Source of the DNA: Acrocarpospora macrocephala
GTDB taxonomy: Bacteria; Actinomycetota; Actinomycetes; Streptosporangiales; Streptosporangiaceae
Assembly (NCBI RefSeq): GCF_009687865.1
Contig: NZ_BLAE01000065.1
Coordinates: 1-64,000 of the forward strand
Reading direction: 5' to 3'
Length of the DNA: 64,000 nt
Positions 18,419 to 27,961 of this stretch are shown here, piece after piece. The position numbers and the translations under genes were made by a program. The notes under the pieces are model-generated. The model saw nothing but the letters and a program-made list of their open reading frames with translations, had not been told where the DNA came from and did not search any database. Each line of letters begins with the position of its first letter. Within the stretch, counting starts at the first letter, position 1.

Positions 18419-19863
18419 GCCAGCTCCCTGAGTACGGCCACGACGGTCGTGCCCTGGCCGGGTCCGGTGCGCAGGTCGAAGCCGCCGCCCAGCTCCTCCA
18501 CCCGTTCGCGCATGAGCCGCAGCCCCATGCCGTGGCCGGCCTCCGACGGGTCGAAACCCGCCCCGTCGTCCTGGATCTCCACGCGGACGCCGTCCGGGGA
18601 CCGCGAGAGCCGTACCTCCACCGAGGCCGGATCGGCGTGCTTGATCGCGTTGCTGAGCGCCTCCTGGACCAGGCGCAGCACGGCGTGCTCGGCGGGCGGC
18701 GGGAGCGGCACCTCGTCGAGCCGGGTGTGCACGGGCAGCCCGAGCCTGCTCGTGTAGGCCCGGCACAGCTCCTCGATCGCGGGCACCAGACCGGCGTCCT
18801 CCAGCGCGACCGGGCGCAGTTCCAGCAGGAGGGCCTGCATCTCCCGCATCGCCCTGGTCGCGGTGCTCTCCATCGCCTCGGACTCGCGCCGCAGCCGGTC
18901 GGGGGCGGCCCGGCGCATCCCGGCGGCCAGCAGGCTCAGCGAGAACAGGTCCTGGGAGATGGAGTCGTGCAGCTCGCGGGCGATCCTGGCCCGCTCGGCC
19001 TGCCGCGCCTCGGCCTGCCCGGCCGCCCGCTCGGCGTCCAGGGCCGACTCCAGCCGTTCGGTCATCCGGTTGAACGACTCCTCCAGCTGGCCCACCTCGT
19101 CCCCGCCGGTCACCGCCACCCGCGGGCGGAAGTCACCCTGGGCGACCGCGCCGGTGACGTCGGCCAGCCGCCGCACCCGGCTGATCAGCCGCCGCGTGCT
19201 CAGCAGCCCGAAGATCAGCCCGACCGGCACGACCAGGGCCAGCACCAGCGCGCCCGGGGCGATCAGGGGCGTCAGCGCGTCGGCCGCGCCGGTGGAACCG
19301 GTGTAGTCCGCCGGCGCCTCGGCGTAGACGTATCCGGCGATCTCGTACGGTTTCCCGCCGCTGGAGTGGCTGATCAGGACCGGGTGCACCCACCACATGA
19401 CGTTCCCCGTCCGCGCCTTGCCCTGCCCGCCGCCGCTGACGACGGGCACGTCGAGCACGCCGCCGGGAGGGTAGGCGTCCACGGCCGAGCTGGCCACGAT
19501 CCGGCCGTCGGGGTCGGCCAGCACCTCGATGGGCTTGTCCGGAGATGTCCCCTTGGCGGACACGATCTGGATGCCCTGGTTGTCGAGCCTGGTGCCCTGG
19601 AGCGAGACCAGGGGTCCCGCCTCCCGCTGCGCCAGGAACAGCAGGCTGGGTATCCCCAGCTTGGGGTTATCGGAACTGATCTTGCTGATGGTGAGACTGA
19701 GAATCTTCGCGTCCTGAGTGGCCAGGCTCTGCAGGCGGTTCCGCAGGTCGGAGTCGCCCAGCAGCGACGGCACGAAGACCCCCAGCAGGGCCGCCTCCAC
19801 CACCAGCACGGCCGCCGCCGTCACCAGCACGTACGACGCGGCCATCCGGCGCCTGAGCCCCAT
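18415..19863 (-). CDS. Membrane histidine kinase, NarX/LiaS-like
   Basis: 482 residues: TM1 about 9-35, a large extracytoplasmic sensor domain to about 198, TM2 about 200-222, HAMP (RRLADVTGAVAQGDF), HisKA_3 with RIARELHDSISQDLF (His299), and HATPase_c with ALSNAIKHADPAS and DDGAGFDPSEAGHG. It should phosphorylate the regulator encoded immediately downstream. GTG/TGA overlap between them. Confidence 0.92.
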   Translation of the reverse strand: MGLRRRMAASYVLVTAAAVLVVEAALLGVFVPSLLGDSDLRNRLQSLATQDAKILSLTISKISSDNPKLGIPSLLFLAQREAGPLVSLQGTRLDNQGIQIVSAKGTSPDKPIEVLADPDGRIVASSAVDAYPPGGVLDVPVVSGGGQGKARTGNVMWWVHPVLISHSSGGKPYEIAGYVYAEAPADYTGSTGAADALTPLIAPGALVLALVVPVGLIFGLLSTRRLISRVRRLADVTGAVAQGDFRPRVAVTGGDEVGQLEESFNRMTERLESALDAERAAGQAEARQAERARIARELHDSISQDLFSLSLLAAGMRRAAPDRLRRESEAMESTATRAMREMQALLLELRPVALEDAGLVPAIEELCRAYTSRLGLPVHTRLDEVPLPPPAEHAVLRLVQEALSNAIKHADPASVEVRLSRSPDGVRVEIQDDGAGFDPSEAGHGMGLRLMRERVEELGGGFDLRTGPGQGTTVVAVLRELA

Positions 19864-19898
19864 GTCCGCAGCGTAACGCCCCGGCGGAGCTCGCTCCT

Positions 19899-19912
19899 CC
19901 CCCGCTCGGGGG
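19899..19912. terminator. GC hairpin after the MFS gene
   Basis: CCCCC and GGGGG around a GCTC loop, three bases past the stop of the minus-strand MFS gene and before the kinase gene. It is probably a weak terminator separating the two transcription units. Confidence 0.4.
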
Positions 19913-19914
19913 AC

Positions 19915-21339
19915 CTAGCGGGTAGAGGCGACGAGCGGTTCCGCGGCCGTCTCGGGTGCCCTGCGGCTACGGGCGGCCGGCACCAGGAGCGCCACCCCGA
20001 CGGTGATCGCCGAGGTCACGGCCACCAGCACGAAGGCGCTGGTGAAGCCGGTCTCGTAGGGCAGGCCGCCCGGCAGGAGGCGCGCGGTGATGGTGGTGCT
20101 GACCACGGCCGTGCCGATCGAGCCGCCGATGGTGCGGATGTTGGCGTTCATGCCGCTGGCGGTGCCGGTCTGGTGGGCCGGGACGCTCTGCACGATCAGG
20201 TTGGTCATGGCGGCGTAGGCCAGGCCGAGGCCGAAGCCGAAGACCCCGCCGGCCGTCGCGAGCTGCCACGGCTGGTCGTGAAAGATCGCGAAGGAGGCGC
20301 TCGTCAGGACGCTGAGCATCGAACCGAGCACCAGCTGCCCCTTGGCGCCGATGATCGGCGCGATCGGACCGCTGAGCACTCCCGCGACGGCCATGGTGAC
20401 GAGCATGGGCAGCATCAGCAGCCCCGCTTCGGTGACGCTGGAGCCGAGGCCGTAACCGGTGGCCGACGGGATCTGCATGAAGATCGGCAGGAACGCGTAG
20501 ACCGGGAACATGCTCGCCCCGAACAGCAACGCCGTCAGGTTGGTCGTCCAGACGGCCGGCAGGCGCATCATGCGCATGTCGATCAGCGGGTGGATCGAGC
20601 GCAGCTCGACCCGGATCCACAGCGCGAACAGGGCCGCGGCGAGGGCGAACAACCCGATCGTGGCGGGCGAACTCCAGCCCCACGACGACGCTTCGCTGAG
20701 CGGGATCAGCAGCGCCACCAGCCATCCCGACAGCAAGACCGCGGCCAGCCAGTCGATCCGCCCAGGCGTGCGCACCGGGGACTCCGGGACGTACCGGTGG
20801 GTCAATATCGCGGTCACCCCGACAATGATCACCGGGATCCCGAACAACCACCGCCAGTTCAGCGTTTCGACGATCGGGCCGGCCAGGACGATGCCAAGAC
20901 CGCCTCCCACCGCGATGACGGCCGACAGGACGCCGATCATCGAGGGCACCCGCCGGGCGGGGAACTCGTCGCGGATGATGCCGAACGCCATGGGGAAGAC
21001 GGCTGCGCCAAGTCCTTGGATCACGCGGCCCGCGATCAGCACCCCGATGGTCGGGGCCAGCGCGGCAGTAAGGCAGCCGACCGCGATCGCACCCAGGGAG
21101 ATGAGGAGCGTGCGCTCCTTGCCGATCATGTCGCCGATCCTGCCCAGCAGGGGGGTCGCGACCGAGGCCGACAGCAGCCACGCGGTCAGCACCCAGGTCA
21201 CGGTGCTCTGGCTGGTGTTCAGGTCATGCTGGATGGTGGGCAGCACGGGGCTGACCAGGGACTGCAAAATCGAGAAGGAGGCCACGGCGGCCGAGAGCGC
21301 CACAAAGGTCAGCCGTGTAGACGAGGTCCTGCTTGTCAT
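19915..21339 (-). CDS. MFS multidrug transporter (DHA2-like)
   Basis: 474 residues, about 14 hydrophobic segments. N-terminal LVSPVLPTIQHDLNTSQSTVTWVLTA and LLGRIGDMIGKERTLL match the motif-D and motif-A regions of the DHA2 drug:proton antiporters. Divergent from a TetR gene with two copies of an operator-like element between them, so expression is probably repressed by that TetR and induced by its ligand. Confidence 0.9.
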   Translation of the reverse strand: MTSRTSSTRLTFVALSAAVASFSILQSLVSPVLPTIQHDLNTSQSTVTWVLTAWLLSASVATPLLGRIGDMIGKERTLLISLGAIAVGCLTAALAPTIGVLIAGRVIQGLGAAVFPMAFGIIRDEFPARRVPSMIGVLSAVIAVGGGLGIVLAGPIVETLNWRWLFGIPVIIVGVTAILTHRYVPESPVRTPGRIDWLAAVLLSGWLVALLIPLSEASSWGWSSPATIGLFALAAALFALWIRVELRSIHPLIDMRMMRLPAVWTTNLTALLFGASMFPVYAFLPIFMQIPSATGYGLGSSVTEAGLLMLPMLVTMAVAGVLSGPIAPIIGAKGQLVLGSMLSVLTSASFAIFHDQPWQLATAGGVFGFGLGLAYAAMTNLIVQSVPAHQTGTASGMNANIRTIGGSIGTAVVSTTITARLLPGGLPYETGFTSAFVLVAVTSAITVGVALLVPAARSRRAPETAAEPLVASTR

Positions 21340-21419
21340 TGAGAAATCCTTCGACGCTGAGAGCGCGGGATGATCGATACCTGCCGGCGGGCATCGTTGA
21401 AGAGATGCCTGCTAAAGTT

Positions 21420-21454
21420 GAGGCATACCTCCACAATAGCGGAGGCATACCTCC
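21420..21454. promoter_or_regulatory. Twin operator between MFS and TetR genes
   Basis: The 13-base sequence GAGGCATACCTCC occurs twice, at 21420-21432 and 21442-21454, exactly 22 bases apart (two helical turns). Each copy is itself near-palindromic (GGAGG, four bases, CCTCC in the second). The layout suits two TetR dimers binding one face of the DNA across the divergent promoters. Confidence 0.75.
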
Positions 21455-21484
21455 GGTACAAGTCGCGGGTCAGGGAGGAAGACG

Positions 21485-22060
21485 ATGACAGACAAGGCCG
21501 TCGCGGTTCGCCGCCCGCACCGGGCCGACGCGCGGCGCAACTTCGACGCCCTGCTCAGCGCCGCCCGCGAGGCGTTCGCCGAGAAGGGCGCCGAGGCCTC
21601 GCTGGAGGACATCGCCCGCCGCGCGGGCGTCGGGATCGGCACGCTCTACCGCAACTTCCCGACCCGCCAGGACCTGTTCGAGAGCGTGTACGTCGGCGAG
21701 GTCGAGGACCTCTGCGCGGCGGCGGAACAGGTCGCCGAACTCCCCCCGTGGGAGGCCCTGGTCACCTGGCTGCGCCGTTTCGTCTCGTACGTGGCCACCA
21801 AGCGGGCCATCTACGAGGCGCTCAACCGCGAGTCCGAGATGTTCCGTACCTGCAGGGTCGCCATGTACGGCGCGGGAGAGCCCCTGCTCGCCCGGGCCCA
21901 GCAGGCCGGCGAGGCCCGCGCGGACGCCAGCTTCGACGACGTGCTGCGGCTGGTCAGCGGCATCACCGCCGGCGCCTTCGCGGACGAGGCGCAGCGCGAG
22001 CGGGTGCTGGGCATCGCCCTCGACGGCGTACGGGCACGCCCCGCAGCCGGCACCGGGTGA
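21485..22060 (+). CDS. TetR-family regulator of the MFS pump
   Basis: 191 residues with a TetR HTH (ARRNFDALLSAAREAFAEKG, then LEDIARRAGVGIGTLYRNFP) and a helical effector domain of the SbtR-like type common in actinobacteria. GGGAGGAA precedes the ATG. Divergent from the MFS gene over the twin operator; it probably represses both. Confidence 0.92.
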   Translation: MTDKAVAVRRPHRADARRNFDALLSAAREAFAEKGAEASLEDIARRAGVGIGTLYRNFPTRQDLFESVYVGEVEDLCAAAEQVAELPPWEALVTWLRRFVSYVATKRAIYEALNRESEMFRTCRVAMYGAGEPLLARAQQAGEARADASFDDVLRLVSGITAGAFADEAQRERVLGIALDGVRARPAAGTG

Positions 22061-22101
22061 AATCGGTGGTCATGCGGCCGTCCTGATGTCACGCTCGGAC
22101 G

Positions 22102-23997
22102 GTGGATAAGCCGGAAATTTCCGCTCACGGTGCTACAAAGCCACCCGGGAATGGCAAGGCTCCCGAGCGGTTCACGATCGATGACTTCGTCCGGGGCGCG
22201 GACGGGCCGCGCGACTGGCGGCGATTACCCCGGCTGGTGGGGGCCTCGTTCCGGCTCACCTGGCGGGCGGGGCCCCGGGAGTTGCTGATCTCGTGCGGGC
22301 TCCAGGTGTTCAACGGGGTGGCCACCTTCGTCCAGCTGCTGATCGGGCGTGAGGTGCTGGAGGCTCTGCTGGGGAGTACGGCGGGGCTGGGCGCCGTCAT
22401 CCCGAGCGTGGTCGCGCTGGTGCTCGTGGGAGCCTTGCAGCGGTTCGCGTCGGCGGCCGAGCAGGAGCAGAGCGGATTGCTCAGAGAGCTGGTGACGCAG
22501 CACGCCCAGAGCAGCGTCCTGGACGTCGCGGCGCGCGTCGACCTGGCGGAGTTCGAATCCCCGGCGTTCTTCAATCGCCTCCAGCGCGCGTCGATGAGCG
22601 CGGGAGTGCGGTCCATGGGGATGGTGCACGGCCTGTTCGGGCTGGCCCGGGCGACGGCGGGCGCGGCGGGCGCGGTGGCGGTCCTGCTGGTGCTGCAACC
22701 GCTGCTGGTGCCGCTGCTGGCCGTCACCGCGCTGCCGCTGTGGATCGTCACCAGGAAGAACAGCCAGGACACGTACCGGTTCTTCGTCGGGATGACGCCG
22801 CTGGACCGGGCGCGGCATTACCTGGCCGCGCTGTTCACCGACCGGCAGCCGGTCAAGGAGGTGCGGGCGTTCGGTCTCGGCGGATACCTGCGCGGCCGGT
22901 ACGACCGGCTGGGCGCCGAGCGCGTCCGCGAGTTGCGCGCGGTGGCCAGGCAACGGCTGCGCCGTTCCCTGCTCGGCAGCCTCAGCTCCGCGTTCCTCAC
23001 CGCCGTGACGTTCGCGGTGCTCGCCTGGCTGTACGTCAACGGCCGCCTGGACCTGGCCTCGGCCGGGGTGGCCGCGGCGGCCCTCATCCAGATGGCGAGC
23101 ACGCTCGCCATGACCGGGATGAGCGTGGCGCAACTGTACGAGGCGTCGCTCTTCGTCCAGGACTACGAGGAGTTCCTGGCGCAAGGGGACGCGCTCCCGC
23201 GAGACCGGGGCACGCGCCTGCCCGCCTTCCGCGAGCTCCGGGCCGAGGAGGTCACCTTCGTCTACCCCGGCAGCACGGCGGCGGCGTTGCGGAACGTGTC
23301 GCTGACGATCAAGGCCGGGGAGGTGACCGCGCTGGTCGGCGAGAACGGCTCCGGCAAGACGACGCTGGCCAAGCTGCTCGCCCAGCTCTACCACCCGACC
23401 TCGGGACGCATCTGGTGGGACGGCACGGACACCGCCACCTGCGACGAGGAAGCCCTCCGCGACTTCATCACCGTGATATTTCAGGACTTCGTCCAGTACC
23501 ACCTGAGTGGCAGGGAGAACATTGGTTTCGGCCGTCATGAGCGGCTGGACGACATCGAGGCGATCCGGGATTCGGCGCGCCTGGCCGATGCCGACGAGTT
23601 CCTCTCCCGGCTGCCGGAGGCGTACGAGACGGTTCTCGGCAAGGAGTTCACAGGGGGCACGGACCTGTCGGTCGGGCAGTGGCAGCGGGTCGCGCTGGCG
23701 CGCGCGTTCTTCCGCGACGCGCCGTTCATCGTGCTCGACGAGCCCACCGCGTCCCTCGACGCGCGCGCCGAGCACGACCTGTTCGAGCGGATCCGCGAGC
23801 TGTTCCGGGGGCGTACGGTGCTGCTCATCTCGCACCGGTTCTCCACCGTGCGGTCGGCCGACCACATCTACGTGCTGCACGGCGGCGAGATCGAGGAGCG
23901 CGGGAGCCACCAGGAGCTGATGGCCTCCGGCGGCCGCTATTCAGAACTTTTCACCCTGCAGGCGGCGGCGTTCCTGGATCCCGAGGCGGAACGTTGA
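22102..23997 (+). CDS. ABC transporter, fused permease and ATPase
   Basis: 631 residues: a cytosolic N-terminal tail, an ABC transmembrane domain about 55-330 with up to six segments, then a nucleotide-binding domain with Walker A GENGSGKTT, signature LSVGQWQRVALARAF, Walker B FIVLDEPTASLDA and H-loop LISHRFST. It resembles half-transporters found in RiPP and other metabolite clusters, but no precursor or modifying enzyme is beside it. GTG start; the ribosome site is weak. Its 3' end overlaps the convergent oxidoreductase gene by 47 bases. Confidence 0.9.
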   Translation: MDKPEISAHGATKPPGNGKAPERFTIDDFVRGADGPRDWRRLPRLVGASFRLTWRAGPRELLISCGLQVFNGVATFVQLLIGREVLEALLGSTAGLGAVIPSVVALVLVGALQRFASAAEQEQSGLLRELVTQHAQSSVLDVAARVDLAEFESPAFFNRLQRASMSAGVRSMGMVHGLFGLARATAGAAGAVAVLLVLQPLLVPLLAVTALPLWIVTRKNSQDTYRFFVGMTPLDRARHYLAALFTDRQPVKEVRAFGLGGYLRGRYDRLGAERVRELRAVARQRLRRSLLGSLSSAFLTAVTFAVLAWLYVNGRLDLASAGVAAAALIQMASTLAMTGMSVAQLYEASLFVQDYEEFLAQGDALPRDRGTRLPAFRELRAEEVTFVYPGSTAAALRNVSLTIKAGEVTALVGENGSGKTTLAKLLAQLYHPTSGRIWWDGTDTATCDEEALRDFITVIFQDFVQYHLSGRENIGFGRHERLDDIEAIRDSARLADADEFLSRLPEAYETVLGKEFTGGTDLSVGQWQRVALARAFFRDAPFIVLDEPTASLDARAEHDLFERIRELFRGRTVLLISHRFSTVRSADHIYVLHGGEIEERGSHQELMASGGRYSELFTLQAAAFLDPEAER

Positions 23998-26233
23998 AGT
24001 TGTCGCGGAAGACGTTGTCGGGGTCGTAGCGGAGTTTCAGCGCGCGCAGCCGCTCGAGGGTCCCGGTGGGGTAGGCGTCGGTGAGGCGCTCGGGGCGCAG
24101 GTCGGTCTCGAAGTTGATGTAGAGGCCGGTGAGGTGGTGGTGCAACGCGTCCCAGGCCCGGTCCAGCCGGGTGCGGCTGGAGCCGAAGGCGACGACCTGG
24201 AAGTTCGCCGAGCGGTGAGCGTAGGCGGTGGCGTCGGGGGCGACGTCGGCCACGGCCCCGCCGACCGAGCGGATCTGGAAGAAGTAGGACTCCCCGCTCA
24301 TGATCAGGTCCGTCGCGGCGGCGGCGAATTCGGGGGTGATGTGACCGACGAGCCCGGAGCGGGTCACAGGTTCGCCCTGCGCTTCGTGCGTGGCGGGCGG
24401 AGCCGCCATGATCGCCGGGTACGGCACGCGCTGGATGGCGTGGTCCAGCAGCGGCCCGGCATCGGCCAGGGGCTGGATCCTGTCGATGATCGTGTCGGGG
24501 TCGTCGCTGTCGACCACGGCCATGACCTGGGCGACGACCGGCTGCCCCGGCCGTGGCCGCCCGATGATGAGGAAGCTGGTGAGATCCCGTGGCGCGGCCT
24601 CCACCGCGGCCCCCCAGCGTTCCAGGAACCCGGCGGTGTCGCTGGCGTCGAGCACCAGCTGCCCGAATCCCACGTCGCCGACCTCGTCCGCCTCGAACTC
24701 GAAGGAGGTGACGATGCCGAAGTTCGCCCCCGCGCCGCGCACCGCCCAGAACAGGTCGGCGTTCTCGGTCTCGCTGGCGCGGGTGAGGCTGCCGTCGGCC
24801 AGGACGATGTCGACGGCGCGCAGGTGGTCGATGGTCAGGCCGTGCTCGCGGACCAGCCAGCCGATGCCGCCCGAGGTGGCGAGGCCACCGACGCCGACCC
24901 CGCCGTAGTCCCCGGAGCTGAGCGCCCACCCGTGCGGGGCGAGCGCGGCGGCCACCTCGCTCCATCGCGCGCCCGGCTCGACGCGGATCCGGCGCGTCTC
25001 CTTGTCCAGGACCTCGATCTGATGGAGTTTCGCCAGGTCGATGACGATGCCGCCGCGGTTGGTGGACCGGCCGCCGATGCCGTGCCCGCCGCTGCGGATC
25101 GACAGTTTCACGGGCTGCCGCCGGGCGAAGGCCAGCGCGTCCGCCACCTCGTCCACGGTGCGGGGCCGCAGGACCAGGCCCGGCGAGCCGCCCCGCAGGT
25201 AGGTGGACCGGACGGCGGCGTATCCGGGGTCGCCCGGTTCGATCGCCGCGCCCGCGAGGGAGGCCGGGAGGCTGTCGTAGTCGATATCCGGGTGGCGGCG
25301 GTCGCGGATGGAGACGCTCGGCACGATGCCCTGGGCGGTCCCACGTTCGGCGGCGACCAGCTCCCGCAGCGCGGGGGCCACCTCCTGGCCGAAGATCTGG
25401 ATGGCGGCCGGGTCGTCGCCCATGAGGATGTAGCCGGAGAATCCGTACTCCAGGGTCAGGACGGCCAGCTGCTCGACCCACTGCTGGGGTGGGCCGGACA
25501 GGAACCCGTCCCCGGCCGGGCCGAACCGGCCGCCGATGTTGAGCAGGCGGCGGACCGCCGAGGGGTCGCGCCCGGCCTGGGCGGCGGCCTCGTCGATGAT
25601 CGCGTTGCTCGTGGCGATCTCGTCCAGGCCGCCCTTCAGGTACGGCAGGGACGGCAGCCACCCATCGGCCTTGCCCCCGGTCAGCCGGAGCATCTTCGGC
25701 TTGTAGGCCCCCACCCAGATCCCGATGTCATGCGCCGGGGCGGGACCGCGCTTGGCACCGTCGACCTGGTAGTACGTCCCGTCCACCCGCAAGATCGAGT
25801 TGTTGTCGGCGTCCCAGATGCCGCGGATGATGTCGATGGCCTCGCTCAGGGCCTGCACCCCCTGGGCGGGAGTCAGCCGCCGCCCGCCCATCGCGCCGAT
25901 CGCGTCCCAGAAGCCGCCCGCGCCCAGGCCGAGCTCGAGGCGCCCACCGGACAGCAGGTCCAGGCTCGCCGCCGCCCGCGCCAGCACGGCCGGCGGGCGC
26001 AGCGGGAGGTTGAGGACGTTGGCCGAGACATGGATGCGCTCGGTTTGCGAGGCGACATAGGACAGCAGCGTCCAGGTGTCGAGGAACCCCGGCTGGTAGG
26101 GGTGGTCCTGGAAAGTCGCCAGGTCCAGACCCGCGGCCTCCGACGCCCGCGCCAGGTCCACGACCTGCTGCGGCGCGGCGTTCACCGGGGTGATGAAGGA
26201 CCCGAAGATCAGGTCGTGGCCGTAGTCGGGCAT
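23951..26233 (-). CDS. Luciferase-like monooxygenase fused to BBE-type FAD oxidase
   Basis: 760 residues in two enzyme modules. Residues 1 to about 295 are a luciferase-like (LLM) flavin or F420 oxidoreductase (NLPLRPPAVLARAAASLDLL, RLELGLGAGGFW). From about 340 there is an FAD_binding_4 domain with SIRSGGHGIGG, where His384 is the usual covalent FAD attachment residue. The second attachment Cys of bicovalent enzymes is replaced by Tyr443 in GDYGGVGVGG. A C-terminal BBE domain has LKLRYDPDNVFRDNFNV. GGAGAGG precedes the ATG. The fusion suggests channelling between two oxidation steps. Divergent from a MarR gene that probably controls it. Substrate unknown. Confidence 0.87.
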   Translation of the reverse strand: MPDYGHDLIFGSFITPVNAAPQQVVDLARASEAAGLDLATFQDHPYQPGFLDTWTLLSYVASQTERIHVSANVLNLPLRPPAVLARAAASLDLLSGGRLELGLGAGGFWDAIGAMGGRRLTPAQGVQALSEAIDIIRGIWDADNNSILRVDGTYYQVDGAKRGPAPAHDIGIWVGAYKPKMLRLTGGKADGWLPSLPYLKGGLDEIATSNAIIDEAAAQAGRDPSAVRRLLNIGGRFGPAGDGFLSGPPQQWVEQLAVLTLEYGFSGYILMGDDPAAIQIFGQEVAPALRELVAAERGTAQGIVPSVSIRDRRHPDIDYDSLPASLAGAAIEPGDPGYAAVRSTYLRGGSPGLVLRPRTVDEVADALAFARRQPVKLSIRSGGHGIGGRSTNRGGIVIDLAKLHQIEVLDKETRRIRVEPGARWSEVAAALAPHGWALSSGDYGGVGVGGLATSGGIGWLVREHGLTIDHLRAVDIVLADGSLTRASETENADLFWAVRGAGANFGIVTSFEFEADEVGDVGFGQLVLDASDTAGFLERWGAAVEAAPRDLTSFLIIGRPRPGQPVVAQVMAVVDSDDPDTIIDRIQPLADAGPLLDHAIQRVPYPAIMAAPPATHEAQGEPVTRSGLVGHITPEFAAAATDLIMSGESYFFQIRSVGGAVADVAPDATAYAHRSANFQVVAFGSSRTRLDRAWDALHHHLTGLYINFETDLRPERLTDAYPTGTLERLRALKLRYDPDNVFRDNFNVPPRDPGTPPPAG

Positions 26234-26346
26234 CCGTCCGCCTCTCCTTCCGAGCGATGCGCTCTGCAATCCAGATGAGTTGTCCCACAAACTATATTCA
26301 TCGCCGATGTTTTGTCGAACAGCGCTTCCCTGGGTAATATTTCGCC

Positions 26347-26841
26347 ATGACACCTCAGGAGGGGCGCGCGGACGGCGACTTCGGCTGGCATCTCGGCGTG
26401 CTCCTGTCCGCGTATCACGGCTCGGTGACCCCGCTGCTCGGGGAACTCCCGCACGCCATGCGCGGCTACCAGATCCTGTCCACGGTGGTCCACGGCGACC
26501 AGCCCACCCAGGCCGCCCTGGCCGCCCACCTGAGCATCGACCGCACCGTGATGACCTACCTCATCGACGACCTCGTCAAGGCCGGCCTGGTCGAACGCCA
26601 GTTGAACCCCGCCGACCGCCGGGCCAGGAAGATCGTCGTCACCCCGCTGGGCGAACGCACCCTCGCCGAACTCGAACAGCGGGTCCGCGAGGCCGAGGAG
26701 AGCCTCCTGGGCGGGCTCGACGAGCGGCAGCGGGCGGCCTTCCGCGACCTGCTGCGCCGCGTGGCCTGCGGTCTCCGCGACATCGAACCGCAGGCCGACC
26801 CGTGCGTCGCCGCCGAGCACGTCCTGACGGAACTGCCCTGA
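26347..26841 (+). CDS. MarR-family regulator
   Basis: 164 residues. The central winged helix reads QAALAAHLSIDRTVMTYLIDDL with wing NPADRRARKIVVTPLG, typical of MarR proteins that sense small phenolic or oxidant ligands. Divergent from the LLM-BBE oxidoreductase; the 113-base gap (26234-26346) has an AT-rich stretch that probably holds the shared operator, but I cannot define a clean palindrome. Its stop is one base from the end of the convergent kinase-like gene. Confidence 0.88.
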   Translation: MTPQEGRADGDFGWHLGVLLSAYHGSVTPLLGELPHAMRGYQILSTVVHGDQPTQAALAAHLSIDRTVMTYLIDDLVKAGLVERQLNPADRRARKIVVTPLGERTLAELEQRVREAEESLLGGLDERQRAAFRDLLRRVACGLRDIEPQADPCVAAEHVLTELP

Positions 26842-26842
26842 G

Positions 26843-27877
26843 CTACCTGCGCGACAGCGTGCGGCGCGCGTGATGGCCGAGCACGACGGCCGCCGGGATG
26901 GCCTGGAGTGGCAGGTCGGTGATGTAGTCCAGAACCGGTGTCACGATGATGACCACGTACAGCAGGGGGTGTCCCCACGGGCGTGCCGGTCCGCGGTCGC
27001 CGATCCGGCCCCAGGGTTTCGCCCGCGCGATCCACGCCATGATCGCGATAGCGGTGATCATCAGGATGGTGGCGGCCGTCAGCCGGTGGTCGGGCGGGGC
27101 GGAGCCGGTGCCGTGCTTGTGCGCATTGGTCAGGGCCTCCTGCACGACGCGGTAGGCGCTCACCTCGACGGCGGCGGGCAGCGGTCGCGGCGATCCCTGC
27201 GTCGTCCGCTCGACCCGAAGTCCGGCGGCGGCGGCCGAGTCGATCAACCGTTCAAGATCGGCCAGCCCCGGCGTCGGCCGCAGGTCCTGGTCACCGGATT
27301 CCCGGAGCAGCCCGAGCAGCGTCCCGAGATCGTCCAGCACCGCTCGGCCCGCCGTGCCGACGTGATCGAGCGCCTCCGCCGCAGCGCGCGGGCGGCTCTG
27401 GAGCAGCTGAGCCGCCACTGCGGCCTGCACGTTCATGACCGCGATGTGGTGGGCGACCAGATCGTGCACGTCCCGCGCGATGCGCAAGCGCTCCTGCGCC
27501 ACCCGCCGCTCCGATTCCAGCTCCGCGGCCTCCTCCGCCCGGCGCGCCCGCTCCTCCAGCGCCACCGCCAGCGCACGCCTGCTGCGGACCGCGTCGCCGA
27601 CCGCGGCTCCCACCGGCATCGCGGCCAGGGCCATCGGGGCGAGCCCTTGCCACCAGCCGTACGCCACGAGGGTCGCGGCCACCACGAACGCGGCGGCCGT
27701 CGCCGACACCGACACCACGACCACCGGCCTGCTGGCGGCGACGCCGACGGCATAGGCGGACAGCAGGATTCCGCCCCCCGCCCACCCCACCAGCCCGGCG
27801 GGAACAGCCAGCACCCCACCGGCCGCGGCGAGAACCAGCACGGGAACGGGCCACCCGCGCCGCAACCTCCGGGCCAT
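26843..27877 (-). pseudogene. Chimeric, truncated DesK-type histidine kinase
   Basis: 344 residues. About 1-100 holds several membrane segments and 100-255 is a proper HisKA_3 domain with RIARDVHDLVAHHIAVMNVQ (His138) and the N-box VVQEALTNAHKHG. After about residue 259 the kinase sequence stops: the G1 and G2 ATP-binding boxes are missing and the frame continues into an unrelated stretch with membrane segments (TAATILMITAIAIMAWIA, LLYVVIIVTPVLDYI) and a basic tail. This looks like an in-frame deletion joining a kinase to a different membrane-protein gene near 27100. It cannot bind ATP normally, and no response regulator is adjacent. ATG 27877 or GTG 27883 may start it. Confidence 0.7.
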
Positions 27878-27961
27878 TCCCACCCCGCAACGCTATGACC
27901 GCGACGCGAGAAAGGCATCCTTCGCTCGCAGTATCCGGCGGCTACTACGGATGGATGACAG

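Noticed and set aside
18532-21342. 936-codon plus-strand open frame
   Set aside because: It is antisense to the histidine kinase and MFS genes, both of which have clear motifs; the frame is Arg/Gln/His-rich with no domains.
22102-23997. ABC transporter as part of a lanthipeptide cluster with the LanC remnant
   Set aside because: The two are 21 kb apart, the LanC is broken, and there is no precursor peptide or lanthipeptide dehydratase between them.
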